From positions 186,001 to 250,000 of the forward strand of contig JAHLKG010000004.1 of assembly GCA_025526995.1 (NCBI GenBank): DNA of 64,000 nt, read 5' to 3'. How positions within the stretch are numbered: the stretch's first letter is position 1; each line of letters opens with the position of its first letter. Position numbers and translations under genes: made by a program. Origin of the DNA: Powellomyces hirtus. Taxonomy: Eukaryota; Chytridiomycota; Chytridiomycetes; Spizellomycetales; Powellomycetaceae. Shown piece after piece: positions 35,953 to 47,165 of this stretch. The notes below the pieces were generated by a model. It was not told the origin of the DNA. It saw only the letters and a list, made by a program, of their open reading frames with translations, and did no database searches.

Positions 35953-36356
35953 TTAACCGGACTTCTTGCGGAAAGAGCAGCCCTCTAAAGAAAGGCAAAA
36001 ACAAAGTCAGCAATGGACGGATAAAGGTTATGAACCAAAGTGTTGGGATGGCAAAACGTACCAGTGAGACGAGCTTTACCACCGGTGGGCTGGCAAAGAA
36101 CGGTAGCGCAGCTGCCGCAGAGAACGACAGTCTGGGCGTGGCTGAAGACGGTGGTGATGTTGAAGCATCCCGGGCACTTGACGTCCATAAAGTACGAGTT
36201 GGGGCTCTGTACGAGACGCTTGAGCTTGTGCTTGCGGGCCTCGCTCGCGGCGGAGGGGTTCAGGAGATCGACAGCCAACTGTGATATCAAAAAACAAACA
36301 AAAGGTCAGAACTCTGATACCAACTACGAATGATCATCTTCCAACGTCGCAACCAT
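35953..36356 (-). CDS. RPS27: 40S ribosomal protein eS27
   Basis: Exons 36278-36062 and 35984-35953 carry all but the start codon: [21 protein letters not shown], the Cys4 zinc ribbon CPGC...CGSC, and GGKARLTEGCSF. The start is inferred as a first exon consisting only of ATG at 36356-36354 followed by a GT donor, which restores an 83-residue protein. Yeast RPS27 genes are built the same way. The start is the only uncertain part. Confidence 0.93.
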
Positions 36357-37222
36357 CCGTCGTCCGTGCTGTTTGCTTTGTTTGTGCTGCCCAACCTCAT
36401 TCCACTACAAAGATCATTTCGCCATGTGATCCACAGCTTTCAGTCAACAAGGTCCGTTGAAATTTTTGCGAGAGATTCCCCCTTGCGTTGCTGTGTTATG
36501 CCTGCTCCGTGTGTTTTCCGCGAGAGTCGTAGCGTTGACTGTGTCAAGTTCGGGTTGACATATCCTCATTCCTCTTTCATCGATTCCCGTTCTCTATGAT
36601 CCGTCACATGTCGGCTGCTGATCGGTATTTCGTATCGTCGCCCGTCGTAGTGCTTCATTTGTTCATACCGTTCGCAGTTCGTTGTCCTCAGAGTATGTCG
36701 AATTTGTCGAAATGTCGAATTGCAAATGAAAGCCTCCAGTCCAGTCCTGCCCCAACCTTCAGCAGTCCTCCCTCCATCGAAAATACCGGCATAAACCCCC
36801 TCTTCCAGCACACAGACAGCATACGAGACGGATGGATGGACGGATGGATGGATAGATGGCTCCGTTTGTTCACACTTACAGTCATGATTTCTGTTCGGCG
36901 TGGAAAGGGAGGGAACAGTCGCAGTGCTCTCACAGCCAACTCCTATACGAAAACGCACGCAAATGCCGTCACGTGCGTGGTGAGAGTAGCCTGGATATAG
37001 GATGTGGGTACAGAACGATCTCGCCGTCATCCACATTGCGGACCGCGTTTGTCAGGGCTGCGCTACCTTTCCCACCGCTGACACCCCATCTTACAAACGA
37101 TATACTGCGAAGCTTTCTTTCTGAAGCCATTCAGCTAGCAAGGCACAGCGAGAGAGAGAGAGAGAGACAAACAGTGGTTACCGTTGTTGTCTGATCCTGC
37201 TTACCTCATTCGCTTCCCAACC
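36357..37222. promoter_or_regulatory. Divergent promoter region eS27 / VAP
   Basis: The 866-bp gap lies between outward-facing genes. It carries a degenerate GGAT tandem repeat at about 36829-36858 and a GA dinucleotide run at 37149-37168 near the VAP start. No further gene seen. Confidence 0.5.
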
Positions 37223-38188
37223 ATGTCTTCGGGACCGTCGCCCGCAATGGACGTGAAGAGCATTGTCGTCCTTTCGCCAGAAAAGGAGCTTCAATTCCGC
37301 CGTCCCTTTACCTCCGTCGTGAAACGAAACCTCGTCATCTCCAACGCCCACCCTACCGTCGCCATCGCATTCAAAGTCAAGACCACCGCGCCAAAGCAAT
37401 ACTGTGTCCGCCCCAATAGCGCCGTCGTGCCGCCCAACACCAAGTTGGAGGTGCAGGTCCTGCTGCAGGCGATGAAGGAAGACCCACCGGCAGATTACAT
37501 ATCGAAAGACAAGTTTCTGGTTCAGGTCATCAAAGTGCCGGGGGATATATTGAATCTGGCAAATGATGAACTGGCAGGGCGACTGCAGCAGCTGTGGACG
37601 CAAGCCGAGCAGCTTTCGAAAAGCAGTCCTGCGGCCGGCGCCGACGTGATGTTTGAGCGCAAGTTGAAATGCGTGTTTTTGCCAGCGGACTCGGCGACGG
37701 AACAGGATACCCTCAAACCCTCAACTGCCAACCGAATCAGCGATACCACCGCGCCCATCAAGCAGGAATTCTCGGACGCGACCGCTTCACCTCGTATGTC
37801 AGAAGCAGCCAAAGGCGGCCCGTCTGCGGCAAATCTGTCATCCACCACCGCGGCACAAGCCGCCGCTCCCCTCCCCGCTGCAGATACCAAAGTCTCGCCA
37901 ACCGAACACACCGACAAACCTCCCGCTCCAACATCGGCCATGGTTGAAAAGGAGCTGCGCGAGGCTCGCGAAAAAGCAAAGACGCTGCAAGCGGCCTGTG
38001 ATGGATACAAGGCTGAAATTGAGCGCCTAAATATGTTGCGACAACGGCGAGGGGAGTCGGGCGCTATCTCGCACACTGGGTCGGCCGGGGGAAACACTGC
38101 GCTGCAAACGCAGCACGTGGGCTTGCCGATGCCAGTGGGAGCTGGTATCGCAGTGGCAGCATTCCTTATTGGCGCATACATGTTTTGA
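37223..38188 (+). CDS. SCS2: VAP/Scs2-type ER membrane protein
   Basis: One exon gives 321 residues. The N-terminal MSP domain (SIVVLSPEKELQFRRPF, NLVISNAHPTVAIAFKVKTTAP, CVRPNSAVVPPN) binds FFAT motifs of partners at ER contact sites. A low-complexity linker, a short coiled coil (EKELREAREKAKTLQAACDG) and a C-terminal tail anchor (VGAGIAVAAFLIGAYMF) follow. Between MSP and coil the FVQVIK region is extended by about 30 residues. I chose the ATG at 37223; the frame is open upstream as well. Confidence 0.93.
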   Translation: MSSGPSPAMDVKSIVVLSPEKELQFRRPFTSVVKRNLVISNAHPTVAIAFKVKTTAPKQYCVRPNSAVVPPNTKLEVQVLLQAMKEDPPADYISKDKFLVQVIKVPGDILNLANDELAGRLQQLWTQAEQLSKSSPAAGADVMFERKLKCVFLPADSATEQDTLKPSTANRISDTTAPIKQEFSDATASPRMSEAAKGGPSAANLSSTTAAQAAAPLPAADTKVSPTEHTDKPPAPTSAMVEKELREAREKAKTLQAACDGYKAEIERLNMLRQRRGESGAISHTGSAGGNTALQTQHVGLPMPVGAGIAVAAFLIGAYMF

Positions 38189-38476
38189 ATAAGCTTAGAT
38201 GCGATCTGTGGCACGCCGATGACAACCCGTCAATTGGAATCTAATACTGGAAAGGCGATTTGGGGCATGGCATGTGGTGATGTATATCTTGGCTTGCCAA
38301 GTTTGTACCTAACGTGACGGTGAAATATATGAAACGAATATACCGGATGGACTGTCATGAGTATGGTGATTTGCCGAGATACAATCTCGTCACATTCAAT
38401 TATTATTTCAGGCTGCTGTTGGACACGACTAGGATCTCTTGCCTAACCAGAGCACACCTGGTTCTGGTCGAGACTC

Positions 38477-39994
38477 TCACACTCTGAGCGCCTGCACCTG
38501 GTGACCACAGGAGATACCCACCCAGTCCGGGGATGCAGATGACCACGCCATCTGGTTGACGGGCGAATCCGCAGAATAAGCCAATATAGGATCTTGCAGA
38601 TACTTTTCCTTGCTCGATTGAGAGATGTCCCAAACCAGGGCTTGCTTGTCATCGCCTGCTTCCATTTGTCAGATTCAAAAGCGTTTTCGCATCGTGGAAA
38701 AAACATTTCAAAAAGGACGAACCTGAGGTGCAAATATGGCTACTCGAGTGCGGCGCCCATCCAATGGCCGTGACCACGGACCCGTGCCCGCGCAGCTCCG
38801 TAACTGGAATCGCAGGGACGCGGACATCCATGATAAGCACTGCAGTAGAATCCGTTTGGAAAGTTGCAATGTAATTGGGGTCTTGCTTGTTCCAGGATAG
38901 TCGCAGTAGGGGTAGGATGTCGGTTCCGGCGGCTTCGGGGGTAAAATTTGCAGAGGGTGGGACTCGCGCTTCAATTGGGACCGGGCCGGCTTCGTAGAGG
39001 ATGGTTGAGTGCTCGAGGTTTCTGTGAATCCGACACGGTAATTATCAGGGCAGAGCCGCGGAAACAAACATTTAAACGAGTCATTTACCTAAGATCAAAC
39101 ATCCGCAAGGACCCGTCTGCGCCGACACTTGCAAACACATCGTTCCCTCGCGAGAAGGCAACATCATAGACTTCTCTGTCATGCGCAATCAGCTGCGTCT
39201 TTGCTTGTTGTGTCTGTCACCGTACATCCATCAGAATACGCGGTGATGCATCTTCCCCGTCGAATGCCAGCGCGACGCTCACCGATATATCCCACACGGT
39301 GCAGGTGGTATCGATGCTGCAGGTGATCACGACGTTTGGGTCCGTCTCGTTCCAGTCCATGGAGGTGATAGGTGCGTGACCTGCCTAATCCCCAGAAATT
39401 GCTTAAAATGTTGAGACCAGCATTTCGATTGATCGCTCCATTGCATACCGAGTTTGGTCTTCTTTGGTTCTTCAGGACCGCTATAGGCACAATTGATGAT
39501 CGTCCCGACGGGTTTCTCCTCCCATCAAGACCATCATCTCTCATCGGCTCATGATTGGGTCTCAGCTCCCAGATTTTCAAGAAATCTCCGGTTGTGGCAA
39601 AGAGATCAGGAGAATTCGAGCCCTTTTGCATGCACAACAAACAGTAAGGACCAGACTGGGACAAGGTGGCGCGATGCCCTACTCTTACCCACTTTATAAG
39701 GCGCCCACATCAACTTGGTATTTGGGTAGGGCTGCTCCATATCATCAACTTTGATGAAATCCGCATTTTTGTCCTGTACCTCGATCACCGTAATCTAAGT
39801 GAAGAGATCGTCAGGCAAATGCTGGTGGGTGAACCACGACAGTTGCGGTGGTGAAAGCACACCTTGTTTGGTCTATCGGGTACAAAACTTCCCATGCCAA
39901 GCCTGAAGGTGCCCGGTCGTTGGCACCAATTCATTCCATACACCGGCCATGGTGTGTTGTAGCAGTACAGCTCTTTGGTCGGTTGCGAAGACAT
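38477..39994 (-). CDS. DCAF7: DCAF7/WDR68 WD-repeat protein
   Basis: Eight exons (39994-39863, 39794-39693, 39622-39532, 39469-39449, 39380-39283, 39213-39089, 39021-38723, 38655-38477) give 348 residues. WDR68 is a WD40 scaffold that binds DYRK kinases and CUL4-DDB1. The blocks [76 protein letters not shown] and [19 protein letters not shown] match this very conserved family. Exon 4 is a 21-nt microexon; only with it does the frame close. The protein is related to plant TTG1. Confidence 0.95.
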
Positions 39995-41209
39995 GTTGGC
40001 AATGGCAATCCCGTCATGAACTGCAGCCTTTACGCAGTGGAACGTGAAACCTCCTTATCATTTGTGTCCAGACGCGTCTTGGATCTCATCATTGACCTCT
40101 CGCGCGTTTGGGATTGCCCCCCTTGTTCCATTTTCCATCTGTGCGGCACATCACCACATAATAGATGATATGGAGCGATGCAGATCTTGCTAGGAGCCTT
40201 CATGATCCATACGTTTTTCAACTTTGTTAGCTGTTACTTCCAGTCATTTCAAGTTGTAGGCGCTGCGTTAACGATTCTTGTTTTTTTTTTATATCAGGAC
40301 GACAATGCTTGAAATGAACAGAAGGTCAAAGTATTCCCATATTTGCTTTTTGGTCTACAGTTGATCTGTACTGAAATTCTGAAGGTATGCAACATGTCCA
40401 CGTAAGCGTAAAATGCATGTGATGAAGCTGTGAAAAGCCACGGTTGGTGGACCCCTTTGCCAAGTCGCCTGCTTAGAAACGGCCGAGAATGCGAGTGAGG
40501 CTGTGCCAAGTTAGACACCACAATAACTGTGGATACAAGACCGCCAAGCTTTTTTGCGCAGCCCATGCAGGGCTTACCCAACCACTTGATATGGTTTTAG
40601 GGTTTTGTACTTTTAGAATTTGAATAGGATAATGAATAGAGGAGCCTTGATGAGTCATTGGTGGAATGGATGGGATGGGGCAATTTCCCTTTGGAGTGTG
40701 ACGAATGAATGAATGATGAAGGAGATGCGGGAAAGTGATTAGGACAAAGTGGACCAGGTGACTCGCAATTGCGGAGACGCGGAGAAGGACGGGCGGCGCA
40801 GCACATGCAAACCCAAACAACCCAAATAAACCTAATAAATGATGAGTGAGGAAGACGCGCGTGCGGGGCTGCGTGGGTTGAGTAACTTGACTCGGACTTT
40901 TTGACTTTTGAACATCCGCCTCTCACGCGCTCTCTCCCCCTCTTTTTCCCTTCTCTTTACCCACATCGCTTTTTTTCCTTCAGCCCTGTCGATCCCCTTT
41001 GGCTGCCGCTGCTCCCCTCCACACACATACGCTACAATAGACCATGTATATTTAAATTAGAAAAAGTCCATCTCCGCCCGCCGTCTCCCACTCTCCCGTT
41101 CTTGCCCCCCTTTATTTCTATCTAGCCGGCCTGAATACTTCCCCATTTCGTCGTCGCAGTTCTTTCATTACGTCTGTTATCATCGTCGGTTCCGTTCGTG
41201 CCCCCTATC
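39995..41209. promoter_or_regulatory. Long divergent promoter region DCAF7 / F-box gene
   Basis: 1.2 kb lie between outward-facing genes. The right half from about 40900 is pyrimidine-rich. Open frames on both strands lack domain features. Confidence 0.5.
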
Positions 41210-43457
41210 ATGGGCCTGTCATGTAAGTCATCCCTCCGCTGGAGCGTTGCCCACGCTCAGTGGGTCACTGCAGTGACACTAATATGTACTATCCGTTTCT
41301 GCCATTGATCATAGCCTTGAAATACCTATTTCGTTCCAAGAAGCAAAGGGACTGCAAAAGGAAGGCTGACGAAAAGGCAAAGATAATCGAGACCCGGCCG
41401 GGAACCCAACTACGAGAACGACGGGATGCGCCGATAGCCGGTCCTCCTTCATCGACAGACACTCTCGTCGAGTTTACAGAGTGCAAACCGCATGGGGTTC
41501 TAGTCGTTCATCGCCGGGGTTCTGCTTGCGCCACCAGAAAGGTGGACTACATCCCGGACGACTCCCAACGGTTCTTGATGTGCTTGCCCACTGAGGTGAG
41601 TTTGGTGTGAAAGCTGGGCCTGACTGCGCTGCATGGGCTAGTGGAGCTGGAAGGGGAGGTGTGTAGACTTGGCGTACAACCATGTACCACGGGAACACAG
41701 AGCATGGCCGACATGGATCAGGAGCAAACTTGTCGGCATGTGGAGGAAGCTTTGGCTGATGACGCTTGGAAACTCGAAACAGCAACAAGTCTCTCGTGCC
41801 ATGCATGCACTAATAATCTATCTCCGACGCGTTTCAGGTCTGGTCGCGTATTGTATCGCACATCCCGGACGTCACCCAATTCTCAAGAGCGAGTCGCGCG
41901 ACACATTCCTACCTTCAAGATCCACACGTCAGACGTGCACTCCTATTTGGCAAATATGGAGTTCGCTTGTCGCTTTACCTATCGTACATGCACCACCGTC
42001 GTCTCCTCACACCCGAGTTGGTCAAGCTGCTGTTGCGAGGAGGAGCTCGGATACCGCGATTTATGATCCAGACCATTGCTCGCCAGTTTCAAGGCATTCC
42101 GACCGAGAATCTTCCAGCTCTGGAACGCTGTCTACTCGCCGAAGGACAACAATACTACGGCTCATCCGTCGACTTTTGCGCAGACGATGATGTCCTTGCA
42201 TTCGAGTATCTCACCAATGACTTGATCAACAACTTTGCGGCCATCCGCGCCCTAATCACCCGATACCACTTTGTCCCGCTTGAGAGCGTAACTCCTACCG
42301 CCACTTTCCGACTTTCGCAGCTTCTGCAGGCTGACATCTCCCTCCTTGATACCCTTATCCACTCGAACGGCTTATCGCCCTCCCTTATCAACGACGCTCT
42401 GATCTCGCATCTGCTGACATCCAGCAAATCAAATCACCGCTGTCTCAATACCATGTTACCGTGTTACTTGACGCGAGGTTTCACTCTCACGCGATCTGTT
42501 ATCTTGACGCAACTACGAGGTCATCCTTCGGACGTTATACTACAAGTTCTCCAAAAACATGTTCCGCCAAATCTACTCCTTGCTTGCGCCACTCAAGTGC
42601 TATCGGAGATATTTGGGCCTTCCGTGTCGTCTTTCGACCCTGAGGTTGTCACAAGAATCATAGCCTTCGTACGAGTCTCCGACCCCATTTTTTCGACATT
42701 CCTGTTCCATCCTGTCTCTGCTTTGCCCTATCGCACCCGCTGCTATGAGCAGCCGAACCCTATACCAGTGTGGCGTTGGATCGTAGATCATTTCGGGCCG
42801 GCTCACACTTTCAGCACAAGGGCATTCACGGACCTTCTTGTCTGGACGAATGATTCGAACAAACGTCGTGCTTCAGGCGACCGACGCCGTCCTCCAGTGC
42901 ATAGGTCCAGAAGTGTAGGCGTCACCCACCGTCTATCGTCGGACAATAGCGCTTCCTCTCAGCTGTCGCGCGATGCTCGTCGCCGGTCGCAGTTGAGATG
43001 GAACCAGGACAAGAACAATCCCCTTGAGAACATTGAAGTGGATTTCGAAAGGAAAGAGGCGGCGACTGTAATTCTCGAGTTCATGGCCAAAGGCTGCAAG
43101 CTGGAGCCACGCCATTTCGCCAGTCCGAACTACACACCATCATCGTCCACGGTGCCGTTGCTGTTTCTTCCACCAGCTGTGGTGATCCGTCAGATCTCAC
43201 TGTTTCGCGAAACACCGCCTCGGAATCGGGCCGAGTGGATCAACACCTTATCATCCGTAGTGGACGAAGTACGACGCAATCCCAAGGATGAAGACCCTTA
43301 TACCGATGCTGTCAGGAATCTCAAGGATGTACTTGTGCTCAGCAGACGACCGGATGATCTGTCCATCGGTTTGCCTGTGACCACTCGAGCTCGGACCTGG
43401 GATGTGGGAACAAACTTTGAGGGAAAGACATGGGCGTGGTTGAGAGGGAAATGGTGA
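41210..43457 (+). CDS. F-box protein of unknown target
   Basis: Exons 41210-41222, 41315-41595 and 41838-43457 give 637 residues. The splice from exon 2 to exon 3 joins CLPTE to VWSRIVSHIPDV, completing an F-box pattern (LPxEVWxRIxxxxx, then QFSRASRATHSYLQDPHVRRALLF) near residues 93-140. This suggests an SCF ubiquitin-ligase adaptor. The rest is helical with Leu-rich stretches of a repeated type, such as LTPELVKLLLRGGARIP, which recall degenerate ankyrin- or HEAT-like helices. I cannot place the C-terminal 480 residues. Confidence 0.75.
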
Positions 43458-43643
43458 TTCCAGCTGCCTGTATATTGAATTGTCTTGCATCAGCGTTTGT
43501 GTGTGTACGTGTCATTTGTAAGTATTCACAAATATAATGCAATTGTGAAAACACTTTCGTCCCATCGTTGCGATTTTGTTAAAGTTGGTAAGAAGCCATT
43601 TTGCCGCAAGTGTATCATGTAGCGTCCATGGTAAAGCTAGGAG

Positions 43644-44530
43644 TTATACTTGAATCCCGACTTTGTTTGCTGCAGACAATGTGCGCCCCGAGCCATTGTC
43701 CCATATCGGATCGTTGAAAAATAAAACAATTCGCTTTGCAGTGGCTTTGCCAACAACTGCTGCGACGGCATCTTCCGATGCGTTGGCGAGCGACTCGACA
43801 GCTACATTACCCAAAACGCATGAGACCCGATCCATTTTCTCGCCGGCGGTTGCAAAGCCTTACATTTGAAAACAGCCGCAAGCTCCCCAGCTTTCTTCTC
43901 ACCGACACCGGGACACGTGCGGAAGCATGCAATGATCTGCATAGCTTGCGACTGGTCCTTGGTTTTGCGTCCCTGAGCAAGAGCCGACGTGTGTGGTTTC
44001 GCTGGGCGTGCCTCTTGATGTGCCAAAGTTGCTACATACCGCACGGCTTCCAAAAGCGAGTCAACTGGTAGGACGTTGGTCGCAGCATCTGTCTCTAAAG
44101 CCATCGTTTGGAAATGTGTTACAGAGACGTGGGGTCTCTTGCGGTGCAGGACAAGGAGCAGAGAGCGTGTGTACTGAAGCCGAGATTGTTGTTTCAGCCA
44201 TTGTCGTCGCGATTTGCACCGAAAGTCTCAAACCAACGCACTTTCTTGAGGGTACTGTAGGTCGAGCGGACAACGCCCGCGTTGGCCGTGGCGTCAATCA
44301 GCATAACCGCAAACCCTGGCGAGGGCATAAAATCCACATCGATTGATTCGAACAAGACACTCAGTTGTACTGGAGTCCATTTCACCCTACTGGCGTCAGA
44401 GAGCGGCTCGACCAATCTCATACACAAGTAGATGCGACTCACGCGCTTTGGGCACATTCTTGAACTCTGCAGCCAGTGGGCTTCCTTGATGTCGGTCCGA
44501 GACTAGCGTATAGATATATGAACCGGACAT
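43644..44530 (-). CDS. FAAP24: FAAP24-like protein: pseudo-nuclease plus (HhH)2 domain
   Basis: Four exons (44530-44443, 44369-44242, 44173-43864, 43801-43644) give 227 residues, next to 215 in the human protein. FAAP24 pairs with FANCM and binds branched DNA in the Fanconi anaemia pathway. The N-terminal half follows the FAAP24 pattern: QGSPLAAEF, LSVLFESIDVDF, FAVMLIDATANAG, then RSLLLVLHRK and NVLPVDSLLEAV at the end of the XPF-like fold. It lacks the ERKxxxD nuclease motif. The C-terminal half has two helix-hairpin-helix units: FRTCPGVGEKKAGELAAVF and ESLANASEDAVAAVVGKATAKRI. ERCC1 is the main alternative, but the topology and spacing fit FAAP24 better. Confidence 0.72.
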
Positions 44531-44618
44531 GGAATGACAATTCTTTGGTGGTTGTTGGAGCAAGTGTGGGGATGGATGATACATGTACAATGGGCAACCT
44601 TGATCAAGAGTTGGCAGT

Positions 44619-44666
44619 GTGTGTCATCAGATGAACAGCAAGTACAGTAGTAACGGTTGGAATGCA
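44619..44666 (+). repeat. Dispersed repeat, copy B
   Basis: This is the same 26-nt core and 13-nt block as at 8394-8439, in the same orientation, with a 9-nt spacer in place of 7. It lies about 90 bp upstream of the FAAP24-like start and about 55 bp upstream of a TATAAAAAG box on the plus strand. Confidence 0.8.
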
Positions 44667-44813
44667 GTTTCCCAAGAAATTGGAAACTTGACGCCACTCA
44701 CGTGCGCGCTCTTTTCTTTACCTATAAAAAGACAGTCTGCGACCATTCTCGCGCTTTCTTGCGTGGTTTCCCGAGGGTGTGTCCGCTTGCGGTACCTCCC
44801 GTCCTAGCTAGAA

Positions 44814-44933
44814 ATGGCGACCGACGTAAAACACCACCCTGAGATAGTAAGTGCATACGTTTCGCGTTCATTGCAGGTTCGCACAACTAACCGCGGTGTC
44901 TTTCGTTTGATTTCCTAGCTCGGACCATCTTAG
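44814..44933 (+). CDS. Possible spliced 15-residue micropeptide frame
   Basis: A TATA-like box at about 44721 is followed by ATG at 44814. The first frame of 11 codons meets a good donor (GTAAGT), and an acceptor TTTCCTAG at 44918 adds four codons and a stop. The result, MATDVKHHPEILGPS, matches nothing I know. It may be the 5' exon of a noncoding RNA or of a gene whose later exons I have missed. Confidence 0.2.
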
Positions 44934-45669
44934 TTCGCAAGGAAAACGCAAGCAACGACGTTGGGCGAACCGATGTTCGAAGGAGGGTGCGGCTCACTCA
45001 TGTGACTGCCCGAATGGTCGCATTGAGTGGGGGTTGATACGGCTCCGTAAAGGATGTAGTGCTCTTTTGTCTACCTGAGCTGGAAAAGGTTGGTCGCCCC
45101 TTTGGGTGATCAGTTCTGACTAGTCTTGGCTATATTTGAGTGATTCCAATGTATCGGATGGGACTGTTGGCAACCCACCCCCCCACAAGGGAAACATGGG
45201 ATATTCTGTGGGTATGGCCGGCTCAGGATGGTTCCCTGTGACCGACTGGAACCGCAGTCTTAACACAAAAATTGTTTTGCCTGTAAAACATATTACACCT
45301 TACCAGCTCTTGAGAGTATATATTAGAAAGCAGCAGCACACTGCTTTCTTGTGGCAAAATATTCCTCGGTGGGAATGTCTTTCACAGCATGCGCGCGCAG
45401 CCTTTGACTTCTGCCGAATTGTACCGGAAAATGCAAACATGTAGCCACAAAGAAACTCCCGTTCATGGTTCAAGCCATGCGAGCAGGTTGCCAGAGCTGC
45501 TGCACAGCAGTCAACCCATCAAGTGTCGCAAAAGCTGTTACGTGTTCAAAATCATTGCCATGCATGTTCCCACGCCCGAGCAGAACGCGGTGAAATTCCG
45601 GAGGTGGCTGCGCAAAATGACAGGATCCATGGTAGAATTCTCTGGTCTTTGCCAAAACTCAACCCAACA

Positions 45670-46820
45670 ATGCCTCAAAAACCTACAAAAGATGTCTCTT
45701 CGGGTGCTTCCACATACTTCTCTCTCCCACTGTCTCTCCGCCAACCCAAGATTGCCGCCGACGTCAAACCCACAAATGCCGTCAAAGACCATAACCCACT
45801 CAACCGCAGGGATGCTTCCGCGCTGACAGCCTACCAAGTAGCGTAACCCGCTGGCTCATTGTCCGATTCCCCCTCCATACTTGTTCTGATCACACAATGC
45901 GGGGATTGTAGCGCCATAAGCAGATGATGACAGACTATGTGAAGCATTATCAGTCTTCGGTAGCAGCCCGGCACCAGCCCGTTGTGAAGACTGATGTGGA
46001 TGTGTTGAAGGAGAAGCACAAGTACGAGAGGAGATTCTCTCTGTGAACGTGCTTTGTTCCCATACTTATAATCTATGTTTTTAGGTTCCTCCGAGATGAA
46101 TCAGACGAGGCGGACAACAGCTGGGAGTCTCGTGTTGCGAAAAAGTACTACGACAAGCTGTTTAAGGAATACTGTCTAGCCAACCTCTCTCGATACAGAA
46201 CATCGCAGATCGCATTACGATGGCGGTCGCAGAAGGAGGTCTTTGCAGGGAAAGGCCAATTTGTCTGCGGCAATCTCGACTGTTCGGAGACCAAGGACCT
46301 TCGGTCATGGGAAGTGAATTTCGCTTACATGGAGGATGGCAAGCGGAAGAATGCTCTGGTCAAAGTGCGGTTGTGTTCCCGATGTTCGTACAAGCTCAAC
46401 TATACGAAAATAAAAGCAGAGCGTAAAGCCGCTCGAAAGAGGAAACGGGATGAACGGAAAGAGCAGGCGAATGAACGGAAGAGACAGAAGAAGTTTGGGT
46501 CTGATGGTTTCACAATAGATACAGAGCCTGATACTGAAGTCGAGGTGGAAGAATCTGAGAGTGAAGATGAAGATCGCAGTGATGACGAGGAGCCGCTGGA
46601 AGATGGAGGTTTGTACGCCTCTTGTAGACTTTGTGACATTCAACATGCTCATGTTGTTGTTAACGCTTTAGAAGCTGAGCCCGTGAAAATCAAAACTCCT
46701 GGAGAAGCGTATACGGAGGAAGAGATCTCACGAATATGGAGTGCTGCCCGGCCACAGGAAATGGAGGAGCAAAACCCGACGGACGACATGGATGCGTACT
46801 TCGCGGATCTATTCCAGTAG
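45670..46820 (+). CDS. FRA10AC1: FRA10AC1 family nuclear protein
   Basis: Exons 45670-45837, 45921-46021 and 46085-46820 give 334 residues. The family is nuclear and tied to the spliceosome; its exact job is not settled. Conserved stretches are MMTDYVKHYQ, TDVDVLKEKHKFLRDE, WESRVAKKYYDKLFKEYC, RWRSQKEVFAGKGQFVCGN, LRSWEVNFAYMEDGKRKNALVKVRLC and C-S-KLNY. A Lys/Arg-rich coil and an acidic tail follow, ending in AYFADLF as in the human protein. A 63-nt stretch at 46609-46671 has GT-AG ends and no stop, so it may be an intron that can be retained; removing it gives 313 residues. Confidence 0.92.
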
Positions 46821-46900
46821 CTTACACACATATATGGTCATTGATATCCCCCGATAATACGCAATAATGTCGCATGTATATCAATATTGGACAAAATCTG

Positions 46901-47095
46901 GTCTAGACGAAGGCGCACAGACTGAGCGGAAATATGTACAAAACCCAAAAGGAAGTAGTGTTGGGATACGCAGAGTTCCCACGTGCGCCCAACTGCCAAT
47001 CATCCACAACTACATTGTCTGTCGTGGCGTCAGAGTCATCAGTATCAGAATCACGGAAAAGCTTCGCTTGTATATCAATTTGTTGGGAGAAAGTC
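46901..47095 (-). pseudogene. Decayed tandem copy of the kinase 3' end
   Basis: The stretch is similar to 47122-47310, which encodes the C-terminal end of the kinase. On the minus strand it still reads DSDTDDSDATTDN and GARGNSAYPN beside the live SDSDADDSDARAE and SRGNSAYPTP. The copy lacks its own start and kinase core and lies just downstream of the kinase stop. It appears to be a partial tandem duplication that is no longer needed for coding. Confidence 0.7.
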
Positions 47096-47165
47096 TAAGT
47101 GAAAGAAGATGTAGAAGTCTGGTCCAGAAGAAGGCGCAGAGGCCGAGCGGGAATATGTACACAAG

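Larger units (their letters stand above)
44531..45669. other. Region between FAAP24-like gene and FRA10AC1
   Basis: This 1.1-kb region starts with the FAAP24-like promoter and holds copy B of the dispersed repeat, a TATAAAAAG box near 44721 and a possible tiny spliced frame (44814-44933). The rest up to 45669 has no convincing gene. Confidence 0.5.

Noticed and set aside
36829..36858. GGAT tandem repeat as a possible CRISPR-like or attachment element
   Set aside because: A short degenerate simple repeat without spacers; ordinary microsatellite.
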